NCBI GenBank assembly: GCA_017553035.1
Contig: JAFZNE010000091.1
Location: 1 to 35,660 of the forward strand
Direction of reading: 5' to 3'
Source: Lachnospiraceae bacterium
GTDB taxonomy: Bacteria > Bacillota > Clostridia > Lachnospirales > Lachnospiraceae
DNA length: 35,660 nucleotides
Shown: positions 17,110 to 25,521 of the stretch, in pieces
Layout: every line of letters begins with the position of its first letter
Numbering within the stretch: the first letter of the stretch is position 1
Made by a program: the position numbers and the translations under genes
The notes under the pieces: model-generated
What the model was told of the DNA's origin: nothing
The model's database searches: none
What the model saw: the letters and a program-made list of their open reading frames with translations, nothing else

Positions 17110-17400
17110 ATGACGAAATATGAGTTAGCTTTAGTTGTCAATGCAGTTATCGAGGATGAGGCCAGAGAAGCAGTTCTGACCAATGTCAAGGACATGATCT
17201 CGAAGCTTGGCGCAACTGAGATCAAGGTTGAAGACGCTGGCAGAAAGAAACTGGCTTACGACATTCAGAAGATGAGTGAAGGCTATTACTATTTCATCCA
17301 ATTCGATGCTGAGACAAGCGTTCCCGCACAGATCGAAGCTAAGGTTCGTATCATGGAGAACGTTCTCAGATTCTTATGCATTAGACAGGACGAAGAGTAA
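17110..17400 (+). CDS. rpsF: 30S ribosomal protein S6
   Basis: Component of the small-subunit platform that pairs with S18. The 96 residues from ATG 17110 match the family in length and content: MTKYELALVVNA, the central DAGRKKLAYDIQK and YYFIQFDAE, and the RNA-facing end VLRFLCIRQDE. AAAGGAGGTGC lies upstream. A longer in-frame extension to 17032 lies upstream of the SD, in the transcribed leader, and is rejected. First gene of the conserved rpsF-ssb-rpsR operon; ssb follows after 9 bases. Confidence 0.96.
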   Translation: MTKYELALVVNAVIEDEAREAVLTNVKDMISKLGATEIKVEDAGRKKLAYDIQKMSEGYYYFIQFDAETSVPAQIEAKVRIMENVLRFLCIRQDEE

Positions 17401-17409
17401 GGAGGTCTA

Positions 17410-17862
17410 ATGAACAAAGTAATTATGATGGGTAGACTTACCCGTGACCCGGAGGTCAGATATAGTCAGGGTTCGAACCAGACAGCAGTAGGAAGGTTCA
17501 GCATAGCGGTTGACCGTCGTTTTAAACGTGAGGGACAGCCGGAAGCGGATTTCTTCAACTGCACGTCATTCGGCAAACAGGCCGAGTTCGTTGAGAAATA
17601 CCTCAAAAAAGGTACTAAGGTAGTTATTTCCGGAAGTGTCCAGAATGATAATTATACGGACAAGGACGGTAATCAGAGATACAGCGTTCAGATAATCTGT
17701 GATGAGATCGAGTTTGCCGAGAGCAAGAATGCTTCGGGCTCAGGACAGGATTATCAGAACAACAGCTTTTCCGGTAATTCGAGACCCGCTGTTACGGCGG
17801 ATGCAGGAGACGGATTCATGAATACTCCTACCGGAATGGAGGATGAATTACCTTTCACCTGA
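17410..17862 (+). CDS. ssb: Single-stranded DNA-binding protein
   Basis: Coats and protects single-stranded DNA in replication and repair. The 150 residues contain an OB-fold (about 1-105) starting [20 protein letters not shown], with [20 protein letters not shown] and the strand [13 protein letters not shown] Gly/Asn/Ser-rich linker and the acidic tip DELPFT follow. The tip is the docking peptide for partner enzymes such as PriA and RecO. GGAGG lies just before the ATG, overlapping the end of rpsF. Placement between rpsF and rpsR is the standard Gram-positive arrangement. Confidence 0.96.
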   Translation: MNKVIMMGRLTRDPEVRYSQGSNQTAVGRFSIAVDRRFKREGQPEADFFNCTSFGKQAEFVEKYLKKGTKVVISGSVQNDNYTDKDGNQRYSVQIICDEIEFAESKNASGSGQDYQNNSFSGNSRPAVTADAGDGFMNTPTGMEDELPFT

Positions 17863-17908
17863 TATATATTCTGATCGGTGTTTAATTTATCGATTAGGAG
17901 GTGCAGTA

Positions 17909-18184
17909 ATGCCGTACAACAAGACAAAAGAGCAGTCAGATAAAGATGCTCCCATGAAAAAAAGAGTTATCCGCAGAAAGAAGAAGGTTTGTGCTTTCTG
18001 TGCGGATAAGACCGTTCCCGGTGTAGATTATAAGGACGTTAACAAGCTCAAGAGATACGTATCGGAGCGTGGAAAGATCCTGCCCCGCAGGATCACAGGC
18101 AATTGTGCTAAGCATCAGAGAGCACTTACGGTTGCCGTTAAGCGTGCACGTCACCTTGCGCTTATGCCCTACACAGTAGAATAA
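17909..18184 (+). CDS. rpsR: 30S ribosomal protein S18
   Basis: Partner of S6 in the small subunit. It has 91 residues from ATG 17909, which follows TTAGGAGGTGCAGTA; an upstream extension to 17843 overlaps ssb and is rejected. Family core: [39 protein letters not shown] and the basic end [20 protein letters not shown]. It retains the VCAFC cysteine pair, the form that may bind zinc. A terminator follows directly. Confidence 0.96.
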   Translation: MPYNKTKEQSDKDAPMKKRVIRRKKKVCAFCADKTVPGVDYKDVNKLKRYVSERGKILPRRITGNCAKHQRALTVAVKRARHLALMPYTVE

Positions 18185-18193
18185 TACAGAATT

Positions 18194-18233
18194 AAAGAGT
18201 TTCTTTTGAAAATCAAAAGGAGCTCTTTTTTTT
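18194..18233 (+). terminator. Terminator after rpsR
   Basis: AAAGAG with CTTTTGA (18194-18209) pairs with TCAAAAG and CTCTTT (18213-18227), with small internal mismatches, then a run of eight T. Confidence 0.85.
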
Positions 18234-18254
18234 CGCCTTTAAGTGTGATATACT
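18226..18254 (+). promoter_or_regulatory. Possible extended -10 promoter of gdpP
   Basis: TGATATACT (18246-18254) is an extended -10 box. The -35 position falls in the terminator T-run (TTTTTT). gdpP starts 58 bases downstream. Confidence 0.4.
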
Positions 18255-18311
18255 GTTTTGTAAAGCAATTTTGAATTTTTCAGATCGGTTATGACATTGA
18301 GAGGATAGGAT

Positions 18312-20369
18312 ATGAACAGAAAGAAAAAACTGCTGCCTATGCTGCGCAGTATCTTGAAGTGGCCGTTTTATCTGATGGCACTTCTGGTCTTTATGAACAT
18401 ATACATGTATATCATCGACTTAAAAGCCGGTGTTGTGGCTTCGATCTTTATTATTATATATGTTGCCGCGTTTATTGTCTTTTATGTGATCAAACGTAAG
18501 AGGCTTGTGAATGAACTTGTTACGTTCGCCGTCAATTACGGAACGATCCAAAGGCGTTTATCCTCCGAACTTGAGCTTCCTTATGTCCTTATTGATATGG
18601 AAGGCAGTATCCTGTGGGCCAACAAGCTGTTTATCAGCCTTGTCGGGGATAAGGTTAAGACCAGACAGGCAATAACAGATTTCTTTCCCAAGCTCGGGGA
18701 AGAGAACCTTCCGGAGAGAAGCTCCGAAAAAGAAGCTTATCTGGATTATAACGAGAAGAATTTCCGTGTTCTTCTTAAAGATGTTGAAGTTGAAGGGCTC
18801 GGAGGAGATTCTTTCTGGTCCAGTGAGAAGCATGTTCCCGCAGATAGTGAATACGGCCGCCTGATTGCGGTATATTTCTATGATGAGACGCTGATCAACA
18901 GCCTGAAGCGTGAGATCATCGAAAAAGAAACCGTTGTCGGACTGGTTTATATCGATAACTATGATGAGGCCCTTGACAGCGTTCAGGAGGAAAGAAAAGC
19001 GTTCTTTGCCGCAATGCTCGGCAGAAGGATCAACAAGTATTTCCTCAATTATGAAGCGCTTATCAGACAGCTTGAAAAAGACAAATATATCCTTGTGCTT
19101 CAGAACAAGTTCCTTGAGGAACTAAAGGAAGCCAAATTCCCTATCCTGGATGAACTCAGATCCGTCAATATCGGTAATGAGATCTCTGCAACACTTAGTA
19201 TCGGTATAGGAATCAATGCATCCGGCCTCAATCAGAGCTACGAAGAAGCAAGAGCTGCCATTGACCTTGCGCTCGGAAGAGGCGGCGACCAGGTAGTTAT
19301 CCGCGGCGGCGATACGATAGAGTACTTCGGCGGCAAGAGCAGTTCCGTCGAGAAAAATACCCGTGTTAAGTCACGTGTTAAGGCTCAGGCGCTCCGCGAG
19401 ATCATGGAGACCAAGGACAGAGTCCTTATCATGGGCCATTCGGTCGGAGATGCCGATTCCTTCGGAAGCGCGGTAGGTGTATACAAGATCGCGTCATCCC
19501 TGAATAAAGAAGCACATATTGTCATCGGAGGGTCGACGGCTGCTTATGATGTCATGCTGAACAGGTTCAGGAACAATCCCGAGTATCCCGGCATGATAGC
19601 AACGCCTGCCGAAGCTCTTGATATGTGTGACAATATGACTCTGGTCGTTGTTGTTGATGTTAACAGGCCGAGCCATACCGAGTGTCCGGAACTGCTTGAC
19701 AAGGCCCGCTCGATCGTTGTTCTCGATCATCACCGTCAGTCGGGAGAAGCGATCGAGAATCCTGCGTTATCGTATATCGAGCCGTCTGCATCTTCTGCAA
19801 GCGAGATCATTACGGAGATCATCCAATACATCGGAACCGGTGTCAAGCTCAAACAGCAGGATGCCGATGCGATATTTGCCGGGATCATGATAGATTCCAA
19901 CAATTTCCAGGCCAAGACGGGCATCAGGACTTTCGAAGCTGCGGCATTCCTGCGCCGCAACGGAGCGGATGTCGTACGTATCAGGAAAGCGTTCAGGACC
20001 GATATGCATGAATATATGGCGAAGGCCAAGGCAATCGCCAATTCTGAGATATTCATGAACAGTTATGCATTTGCGGAATGTCTTGCCGAGGGGCTTGACA
20101 GTCCTACGGTCATCGGTGCACAGATTGCCAATGAACTGATGGATGTCAACAATATGAAGGCAAGCTTCGTATTTACGGATTATAACGATACGATCTATGT
20201 CAGCGCGAGATCCATTGACGAGGTCAATGTCCAGGTTGTGATGGAAAAACTCGGCGGCGGCGGACATATGAGTGTCGCGGGAGCACAGTTCACGGACTGC
20301 GGAGTCGAAGAGGCAATGGACCGCGTGAAAGAAGTGCTTAAAAAGATGATTGAAGGGGGAGAGATCTGA
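18312..20369 (+). CDS. gdpP: Cyclic-di-AMP phosphodiesterase GdpP (DHH/DHHA1)
   Basis: Hydrolyses the second messenger c-di-AMP, which controls potassium and osmolyte balance and cell-wall stress. It has 685 residues. Two TM helices (about 15-36 and 38-60) are followed by a PAS-like domain (about 75-170), then a degenerate GGDEF-like domain (about 200-340, ending [15 protein letters not shown]). A DHH domain follows ([41 protein letters not shown]), and then DHHA1, with the substrate loop [13 protein letters not shown]. All metal-binding Asp/His of the DHH site are present. The TGA overlaps the rplI start by one base, and gdpP-rplI-dnaB is the conserved Firmicutes order. Confidence 0.96.
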   Translation: MNRKKKLLPMLRSILKWPFYLMALLVFMNIYMYIIDLKAGVVASIFIIIYVAAFIVFYVIKRKRLVNELVTFAVNYGTIQRRLSSELELPYVLIDMEGSILWANKLFISLVGDKVKTRQAITDFFPKLGEENLPERSSEKEAYLDYNEKNFRVLLKDVEVEGLGGDSFWSSEKHVPADSEYGRLIAVYFYDETLINSLKREIIEKETVVGLVYIDNYDEALDSVQEERKAFFAAMLGRRINKYFLNYEALIRQLEKDKYILVLQNKFLEELKEAKFPILDELRSVNIGNEISATLSIGIGINASGLNQSYEEARAAIDLALGRGGDQVVIRGGDTIEYFGGKSSSVEKNTRVKSRVKAQALREIMETKDRVLIMGHSVGDADSFGSAVGVYKIASSLNKEAHIVIGGSTAAYDVMLNRFRNNPEYPGMIATPAEALDMCDNMTLVVVVDVNRPSHTECPELLDKARSIVVLDHHRQSGEAIENPALSYIEPSASSASEIITEIIQYIGTGVKLKQQDADAIFAGIMIDSNNFQAKTGIRTFEAAAFLRRNGADVVRIRKAFRTDMHEYMAKAKAIANSEIFMNSYAFAECLAEGLDSPTVIGAQIANELMDVNNMKASFVFTDYNDTIYVSARSIDEVNVQVVMEKLGGGGHMSVAGAQFTDCGVEEAMDRVKEVLKKMIEGGEI

Positions 20370-20815
20370 TGAAGGTCATTTTACTTGAAGACGTTAAAGG
20401 CCAGGGCAAGAAGGATGAGATCATAAATATCAGCGACGGATATGCAAGGAATTTCATCCTGCCCAAGAAATTAGGTATTGAGGCTACGGATAAGAACCTG
20501 AAGGAACTTGAAGTACGCAAAGCCGAGGAGGCTCAGAGGCAGAAGGAACTGTACGAGGAGGCGGCCGAATTCGGCAAGAAACTCGATTCGACTCAGATCA
20601 CGCTTGAAATAAAGGGCGGAGAAGGCGGACGTACATTCGGAGCCGTTACCGCCAAGGAAATAGCCGCAGGGATCAAGGACCAGTTAGGTTACGATATTGA
20701 TAAGAAGAAGCTTGTCGTAGCGGATTCGATCAAAAATGCGGGAGAGTATACCGTCGGGATCAAGCTGCATCCGAAGGTAACAGCCAATATGAAAGTGATT
20801 GTGAAGGTAGTATAA
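20369..20815 (+). CDS. rplI: 50S ribosomal protein L9
   Basis: Large-subunit protein at the base of the L1 stalk. The 148 residues begin [29 protein letters not shown], then a long Lys/Glu helix (about 45-75) and the C-terminal domain with [14 protein letters not shown] and [13 protein letters not shown]. The ATG overlaps the gdpP stop. dnaB begins 12 bases after its stop. Confidence 0.96.
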   Translation: MKVILLEDVKGQGKKDEIINISDGYARNFILPKKLGIEATDKNLKELEVRKAEEAQRQKELYEEAAEFGKKLDSTQITLEIKGGEGGRTFGAVTAKEIAAGIKDQLGYDIDKKKLVVADSIKNAGEYTVGIKLHPKVTANMKVIVKVV

Positions 20816-20827
20816 AGGGGTTCGACA

Positions 20828-22171
20828 GTGGCTGAAAATGATTTTATAAGGGAAAAACCAAGAGATTATAATGCGGAAAGATCGGTCCTCGGATCCATGC
20901 TGATGGCGAGGGAAGCGGTTATGACAGCTTCCGAGAAACTGACACCCGATGATTTCTATGACGAAACGAACAGGGTGATCTTTTCCGCGATCATCAGTGT
21001 ATTTAACGATCATAAAAATGTCGATCTGATAACTGTACTCAACAAACTCCGGGAAATGGGAGTTCCGGAGGAGGTCTGCCGCCTGGAACATCTGAGTAAT
21101 ATGATCCGCTCAGTTCCGTCATCCGCAAATGTAAGCGAACATTGTGATATCGTTGCGGAGAAATCGGTATTACGGCGGCTCATCAAAGCCTCCGAAGAAA
21201 TTGAGAAAGAGAGTTATCGCGACCAGAGCAGTCTTGACATCATCCTCGAGGAAAGCGAGAAGCGTATTTACGATATTGTCAGGTATCGCAAGAGCGCCGA
21301 TATCGAACCGATCGATATGATCATGAATAAAGTGCTCGACAATATCGAGGCGGCTTCGAGAAATGCGGGACCTGTAACGGGTGTTGCGACCGGATTCTAT
21401 GAAATCGATTATCTGACAGCGGGTCTGCAGAAATCGGATCTGATACTGCTTGCTGCCAGACCTTCAATGGGAAAGACCGCGCTTGCGCTGAACATCGCCG
21501 AGAATTCCGCGTTGAAGCTTCGTGTGCCTACAGCGGTATTCAGCCTTGAGATGTCCAAGACACAGATCGCCAACCGAATACTTTCAATGCATTCGGGAGT
21601 TAACGCTCAGAGCATCCGAACCGGCAAGATCGACGACAATCAGTGGGGCGAACTGATGAGGAGCGCGGATACGATCGCGGATGCGCCTTTATTTATCGAC
21701 GATACTCCCGGTATAACGGTAGCGGAGCTCCGTACCAAATGCCGCAAACTGAAGCTGGAGCAGAATCTGGGACTTATCATTATCGACTATCTGCAGCTGA
21801 TGTCAGGCAGCGGAAAGCGAAGCAGTGACTCAAGGCAGCAGGAGATATCGGAGATCTCACGTTCTTTAAAAGGTCTTGCGAGGGAAGTGGATTGTCCCGT
21901 TCTGGCTCTTTCACAGCTTTCACGTGCCGTGGAACAGCGTCCCGACAAGCGACCGATGCTGTCGGATCTGCGTGAATCCGGTGCGATAGAGCAGGATGCC
22001 GATGTGGTAATGTTCATTTACAGGGATGAATATTACAACAAGGACAGTGAACAGAAAGGGATCGCGGAAGTAAGCATTTCCAAACAGAGAAACGGCCCCA
22101 CCGGAGTCGCGAAACTCGGGTGCAGGCTTGAATATACGAGATTTGTCAATCTCATGCATGATAAGAATTAA
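20828..22171 (+). CDS. dnaB: Replicative DNA helicase DnaB
   Basis: Hexameric helicase that unwinds DNA at the fork (called DnaC in Bacillus). It has 447 residues. The N-terminal domain (about 10-110) begins RDYNAERSVLGSMLM. The RecA-like C-domain has Walker A ARPSMGKTALALN, SLEMSKTQIANRIL, Walker B IIIDYLQLM, and the family DNA-loop DLRESGAIEQDADVV with FIYRDEYY. The start is GTG at 20828, after AAAGGGG. A bidirectional terminator follows. Confidence 0.97.
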   Translation: MAENDFIREKPRDYNAERSVLGSMLMAREAVMTASEKLTPDDFYDETNRVIFSAIISVFNDHKNVDLITVLNKLREMGVPEEVCRLEHLSNMIRSVPSSANVSEHCDIVAEKSVLRRLIKASEEIEKESYRDQSSLDIILEESEKRIYDIVRYRKSADIEPIDMIMNKVLDNIEAASRNAGPVTGVATGFYEIDYLTAGLQKSDLILLAARPSMGKTALALNIAENSALKLRVPTAVFSLEMSKTQIANRILSMHSGVNAQSIRTGKIDDNQWGELMRSADTIADAPLFIDDTPGITVAELRTKCRKLKLEQNLGLIIIDYLQLMSGSGKRSSDSRQQEISEISRSLKGLAREVDCPVLALSQLSRAVEQRPDKRPMLSDLRESGAIEQDADVVMFIYRDEYYNKDSEQKGIAEVSISKQRNGPTGVAKLGCRLEYTRFVNLMHDKN

Positions 22172-22176
22172 ATAAA

Positions 22177-22207
22177 AACCCGCCTTCATAAAAGGCGGGT
22201 TTGTTGT
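22177..22207. terminator. Bidirectional terminator between dnaB and ferredoxin
   Basis: CCCGCCTT (22179-22186) pairs with AAGGCGGG (22192-22199). It is followed by TTTGTTGT on the plus strand and TTTTTATTT on the minus strand, serving the convergent genes. Confidence 0.88.
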
Positions 22208-22225
22208 GCAATACAAAGCTAAGGA

Positions 22226-22393
22226 TTATTCCTCAACGATGGCGCCGGTAGGGCATGAAGACTCACATGCACCACACTCAAGACAGACGTCATTGTTGAT
22301 CTCGTAGTGCTGCTCGCCCTCTGCGATAGCTCCTGCGGGGCATCCCTCAGCACAGGTACCACAGCTTACACAAGCATCAGTAATCTTATACAT
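22226..22393 (-). CDS. 2[4Fe-4S] ferredoxin, clostridial type
   Basis: A small soluble electron carrier. The 55 residues contain two complete cluster motifs, CVSCGTCAEGCP and CLECGACESSCP, each C-x2-C-x2-C-x3-C-P. This is the classic clostridial ferredoxin layout. ATG 22393 is chosen because AAGGAGGTTACTG lies just upstream on the minus strand. A longer frame to 22474 has no such site. The downstream terminator is shared with dnaB. Partner enzymes such as PFOR or hydrogenase are not in the window. Confidence 0.95.
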   Translation of the reverse strand: MYKITDACVSCGTCAEGCPAGAIAEGEQHYEINNDVCLECGACESSCPTGAIVEE

Positions 22394-22501
22394 TTTCAGT
22401 AACCTCCTTAATAAAACCATATTGCCGTTAATCCTCGGCAAATAAATGATATAATAAAAATCCGCATAATACAAGCGGAAAATATAAAAAGTTTATTATC
22501 A

Positions 22502-22522
22502 TTTCGGGAAAGATTCCCGAAA
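22502..22522. promoter_or_regulatory. Perfect 9-bp inverted repeat between divergent redox genes
   Basis: TTTCGGGAA (22502-22510), AGA, TTCCCGAAA (22514-22522). There is no T-run. It lies 14 bases upstream of the -35 of the DUF1858 gene and upstream of the divergent ferredoxin gene, the position expected of a regulator site. The regulator is unknown. Confidence 0.5.
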
Positions 22523-22536
22523 AGTGCGCATACGGC

Positions 22537-22565
22537 TTGACAGGCGCCCAAAAAGAGGCTAAACT
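22537..22565 (+). promoter_or_regulatory. Promoter of the DUF1858 gene
   Basis: TTGACA (22537-22542), 17 bases, TAAACT (22560-22565). Confidence 0.65.
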
Positions 22566-22627
22566 ATCCGGGTACGCAGATGATTATCGATTATTTGCAA
22601 ATGAAATATAGAAGGAGGATCTTAAAA

Positions 22628-22828
22628 ATGATCACAAAAGATATTACAATAGGCGAACTCTTAAGAACCAACGCAGATGTTGCTCCGATCCTTATGGGAG
22701 CCGGAATGCACTGCCTCGGCTGCCCCGCTTCACAGGCAGAGAGCATTGAGGATGCAGCTGCAGTACACGGCATCGATGCAGATGCACTTGTAGAGCAGAT
22801 CAATCGTTTTCTTGAAGTAAAGGCCTGA
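22628..22828 (+). CDS. DUF1858-domain protein
   Basis: A 66-residue soluble protein made of a single DUF1858 domain: [20 protein letters not shown], then [11 protein letters not shown] and a C-terminal helix. The CLGC cysteine pair is the conserved feature, and family members occur alone or fused to redox and sulfur-related enzymes. The exact function is not established; a redox or sulfur-handling role is an inference. ATG 22628 is preceded by AGAAGGAGGATC. A longer frame to 22580 would start upstream of that site. It is monocistronic with its own promoter and terminator, divergent from ferredoxin. Confidence 0.88.
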   Translation: MITKDITIGELLRTNADVAPILMGAGMHCLGCPASQAESIEDAAAVHGIDADALVEQINRFLEVKA

Positions 22829-22895
22829 TCGGTCCGAAGGAACAATTTATAATGTTGTCTGATCTTTTTTTGGACGATCAACAGGATAAATACAA

Positions 22896-22938
22896 ACTGC
22901 CATCCGGGGAATTGCTTCCGCAGATGGCAGTGTTTTTA
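22896..22938 (+). terminator. Terminator after the DUF1858 gene
   Basis: ACTGCCATC (22896-22904) pairs with GATGGCAGT (22923-22931), with an inner CGG..GAA/TTCCG pairing, then GTTTTT. Confidence 0.85.
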
Positions 22939-22973
22939 TGCTTTCAACATAAATCCGGTGCAGCATCGGGTTA

Positions 22974-23753
22974 TCACAGCTTCGCAAGGACCTGTATTGC
23001 CTTGTCCCTTACGATCACATCGAAATGCTCTTCAAAATGTGACAGGCTCGCATGTGAGATATGTCTTGCCTGGCCGAATTCCGAAATGATGTTGCAGACT
23101 TTGTTAAACTCGCCGGCTGTATGTTCCGAAAGGTTGACTATCAGGTAATAGATACCTTCCGCTGTATCCTTGTAAAGGGTGTTCTCACCGTGATAGAAGC
23201 GGTGGATCACTTTTGCAAGCGAGATAACCTCTTCAAGGGAACTGAAAGCGTATATCTTGCCAAGATTCTTGAGTAACGGAGTATCTTCTTCGGGAAGATC
23301 GATCTTGGTGCGGATACTCTTGTTGGCGGTATCGGTATCGCCGAGTAATTTGGCGGAGAGCTGCTCGCCAAGGAGCTCCGAGAGATGCTCGAAACAGCTC
23401 AAAACTTCGTCGGCATAGTTTTTCTCATCCGGAACAACCGGAGGAGCCTGCTCGGAATCATCGTACGAAGGGGTAAATCTTGAAAATCTGGTATCGAGTT
23501 CGTCGATATCTGCACATTTCGTAATAAGGAGAACAAGACATTCCGATGAAACAGGGATCGCTTCGATCATCAAAGGAGTGTCCTCGGCTTCAAAATCACA
23601 TTCCTCGGAAGCCTGCTCCATCATATCCCTGAAAAGTGCATTGGCCTTGTCACTGCCATATGCGAGCTCACTCAGACGCAGCTGGCGGTCAATAAGGTCT
23701 TTCTTGTAAAGCGTGCAGCGAATCTGGTTGTCGTTAAGTCTTTCGATCCTCAT
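22974..23753 (-). CDS. mecA: Adaptor protein MecA
   Basis: Delivers substrates to the ClpC/ClpP protease. The 259 residues start MRIERLNDNQIRCTLYKKDL, the substrate-binding N-domain (about 1-85). A flexible acidic linker follows (about 85-130), then the ClpC-binding C-domain (about 140-250) with YAFSSLEEVISLAKVI, LYKDTAEGIYYLIV and a final EFGQARHISHASLSHFEEH. ATG 23753 is chosen because AAAGGGGGGAT precedes it; a longer frame to 23813 starts within the promoter region. Which substrates it selects here is unknown. Two promoters lie upstream. Confidence 0.93.
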   Translation of the reverse strand: MRIERLNDNQIRCTLYKKDLIDRQLRLSELAYGSDKANALFRDMMEQASEECDFEAEDTPLMIEAIPVSSECLVLLITKCADIDELDTRFSRFTPSYDDSEQAPPVVPDEKNYADEVLSCFEHLSELLGEQLSAKLLGDTDTANKSIRTKIDLPEEDTPLLKNLGKIYAFSSLEEVISLAKVIHRFYHGENTLYKDTAEGIYYLIVNLSEHTAGEFNKVCNIISEFGQARHISHASLSHFEEHFDVIVRDKAIQVLAKL

Positions 23754-23784
23754 TAAAATCCCCCCTTTCTTCCTGTTTACTCTA

Positions 23785-23813
23785 CTAATATATATATCGG
23801 CATTTTGTGTCAA
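23785..23813 (-). promoter_or_regulatory. mecA promoter, proximal
   Basis: Minus strand: TTGACA (23813-23808), 17 bases, TATTAG (23790-23785). Confidence 0.55.
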
Positions 23814-23838
23814 AAAGTAAACAAAATTATTTTTTTAG

Positions 23839-23867
23839 ATTATAAGTACTATTATTTATTTAGTCAA
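23839..23867 (-). promoter_or_regulatory. mecA promoter, distal
   Basis: Minus strand: TTGACT (23867-23862), 17 bases, TATAAT (23844-23839). The best match of the two mecA promoters. Its -35 box lies 8 bases from the -35 of the divergent kinase-gene promoter, so the two may compete. Confidence 0.7.
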
Positions 23868-23875
23868 GAAAATCC

Positions 23876-23904
23876 TTGCAATTTTTTGATTAAGAAAGTA
23901 TAAT
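23876..23904 (+). promoter_or_regulatory. Promoter of the kinase-ParA fusion gene
   Basis: TTGCAA (23876-23881), 17 bases, TATAAT (23899-23904). It has the same boxes as the rpsF promoter, so expression is expected. Confidence 0.75.
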
Positions 23905-23957
23905 ACATTTCAAGTTTCCCTGTATCGTTTAAAAGCACGGAAAGGAGGTTAATTCAC

Positions 23958-25289
23958 ATACTTGAAAGATACAGGATCATTTCGGTCCTCAGCAGACATG
24001 AACACAGTACAGTCTGGCTGGCCGAGCACAAAGTGCTGTCGGTAAAAAGGATCGTCAAGGGCATCCCGAAAGGATCGCCGTTTCATGACCGGCTTGTAAG
24101 GGAAGCTCATCTTTTAAAGAATCTTAACTCGCCCAACATTCCCGTTATCTACGACGTGGAGGAGGATGATAGGTTCACGTATATCATTGAACAGTACATC
24201 GAGGGCGAATCTTTGGGAGCTGTATTTCAAAAAAGGCTCCTGTCGGAAAGAGAATTATTTCTCTACATTATCCGAATCAGTTCTATTATTAAATATCTGC
24301 ATACATTACCCGAGAAGATCTATTATCTGGATATGAAACCCGGAAATATCATTATTTGCGGGGAAGAAGTGTATCTCGTTGATTTCGGCAGTGCTGCACA
24401 GGAAAGTTCGTCCGCGGGAGATCTGCGTTCCGGAACGAAAGGCTATTGCGCGCCCGAACTTGAAGATGGCAGGGCTATAGACGAGAAGGCCGATATTTAC
24501 TCTCTCGGGGTCCTGCTCAGATCGATGACAGAGCATTCCGATATTTCGAAAAATACAGAGAAAAAATTACTGCGGATAGCGGATAAAGCCTGCAGCAGGT
24601 CTGTCTGGAACAGGATATCGAAAGCGGATATTTTCATCAAGATGCTTGAAAAAATAAGAGACGGGGAAACTTGTAATACCAAAAAAGGCCGTAAGATATC
24701 CGAGAAATTGCGTGGAAAAAGAATAGGCATCATGGGTCTGTCGCAGGGAAACGGTGTGACGACCATGACTCTGGCAATGGCGGAATACTTAAGGCATGCG
24801 GGTCTTAAAAAAATCTGCGTTGTTGAACAAAACGATCGTGAAGATATCGACGGATTCATAAGGTGCCGCGGCGGCAGACGGGATGAGGTAACGAAGGCCT
24901 GGGTAAAAGGCGGAATATATTATTTGACCGGCATTCCCGGGCAGCAACGGCTCAAGGCCCTCAATGACAGTTATGACTGTATGATCTTTGACCTGGGTTC
25001 CGATGTGGGAAACGCACTCGGGACCATGTGGCTCTGTGATATCAGGATCGTTGCGGCAGGGGCGGCACCCTGGCGCAGAAAAGAATATTCAATATTCGAA
25101 AAGCTCGGGGGAAACCGGAAGGATCTGAAAAACTGGATCATATTCGTAAATCTCGCGGACAATAAAAGCCTTGCGGATTTCGGAAATTACGGAGCGGGCA
25201 TGCTGCCTTTTCCGTATGAACCGGACCCTTTGAACCCCGGGGCGGAAACTATCAGATTATTCGAAAAAGCTTTCAGGATGATTCCGTAG
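23958..25289 (+). CDS. Protein kinase fused to ParA/MinD-like domain; apparent AUA start
   Basis: About 443 residues. The first half is a Ser/Thr kinase fold: Lys30 in LSVKRIV, Glu49, catalytic segment YYLDMKPGNII (Asp125, Asn130), VDFGSA (Asp142) and GTKGYCAPEL. It is more intact than the kinase at 14024, although the usual His before the catalytic Asp is Leu. From about 254 a ParA/MinD-like fold begins with GKRIGIMGLSQGNGVTTMT. This is a P-loop-like strand-turn in which the GK(S/T) lysine is Val. ICVVEQND and CMIFDLGSD follow. No TM segment is seen. The first conventional start is GTG 24033, which would delete the N-lobe beginning. The frame continues up to AAAGGAGG (23941-23948), where the codon at proper distance is ATA (23958), then LERYRIISVL. 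Function unknown; possibly a signalling or positioning switch. Confidence 0.82.
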   Translation: MLERYRIISVLSRHEHSTVWLAEHKVLSVKRIVKGIPKGSPFHDRLVREAHLLKNLNSPNIPVIYDVEEDDRFTYIIEQYIEGESLGAVFQKRLLSERELFLYIIRISSIIKYLHTLPEKIYYLDMKPGNIIICGEEVYLVDFGSAAQESSSAGDLRSGTKGYCAPELEDGRAIDEKADIYSLGVLLRSMTEHSDISKNTEKKLLRIADKACSRSVWNRISKADIFIKMLEKIRDGETCNTKKGRKISEKLRGKRIGIMGLSQGNGVTTMTLAMAEYLRHAGLKKICVVEQNDREDIDGFIRCRGGRRDEVTKAWVKGGIYYLTGIPGQQRLKALNDSYDCMIFDLGSDVGNALGTMWLCDIRIVAAGAAPWRRKEYSIFEKLGGNRKDLKNWIIFVNLADNKSLADFGNYGAGMLPFPYEPDPLNPGAETIRLFEKAFRMIP

Positions 25290-25492
25290 ATCAAACTTTC
25301 CGCTTTTGTAAAGTATATCACAAAAACTGCACCCGGACAGAATACGAAAACATACGTATTTTCAGAAGGAAGCGGAACGAAAGCAGCCGGATAAACGGAC
25401 TTTGGCGGAGAATACGCATAAGAACGATTGTTTTCCCTCAAAAAGCACTTGTTAACAAAGCGGTCATTTTGACTGTTAATGCGTATTGGCAC

Positions 25493-25521
25493 TTGCCATA
25501 GATACCATAAAATGCTACAAT
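25493..25521 (+). promoter_or_regulatory. Strong extended -10 promoter before the structured leader
   Basis: TTGCCA (25493-25498), 17 bases, TACAAT (25516-25521) preceded by TGC (extended -10). Transcription would begin near 25528, at the first hairpin. The ~200 bases before it (25290-25492) show no gene or clear terminator, only a small GTCATTTTGAC dyad at 25463-25473. Confidence 0.7.

Noticed and set aside
25463-25473. GTCATTTTGAC dyad like the one at 5249-5259, possible shared operator
   Set aside because: Eleven matching bases in AT-rich sequence could be chance, the flanks differ, and the second locus lacks the 20-base direct repeats.
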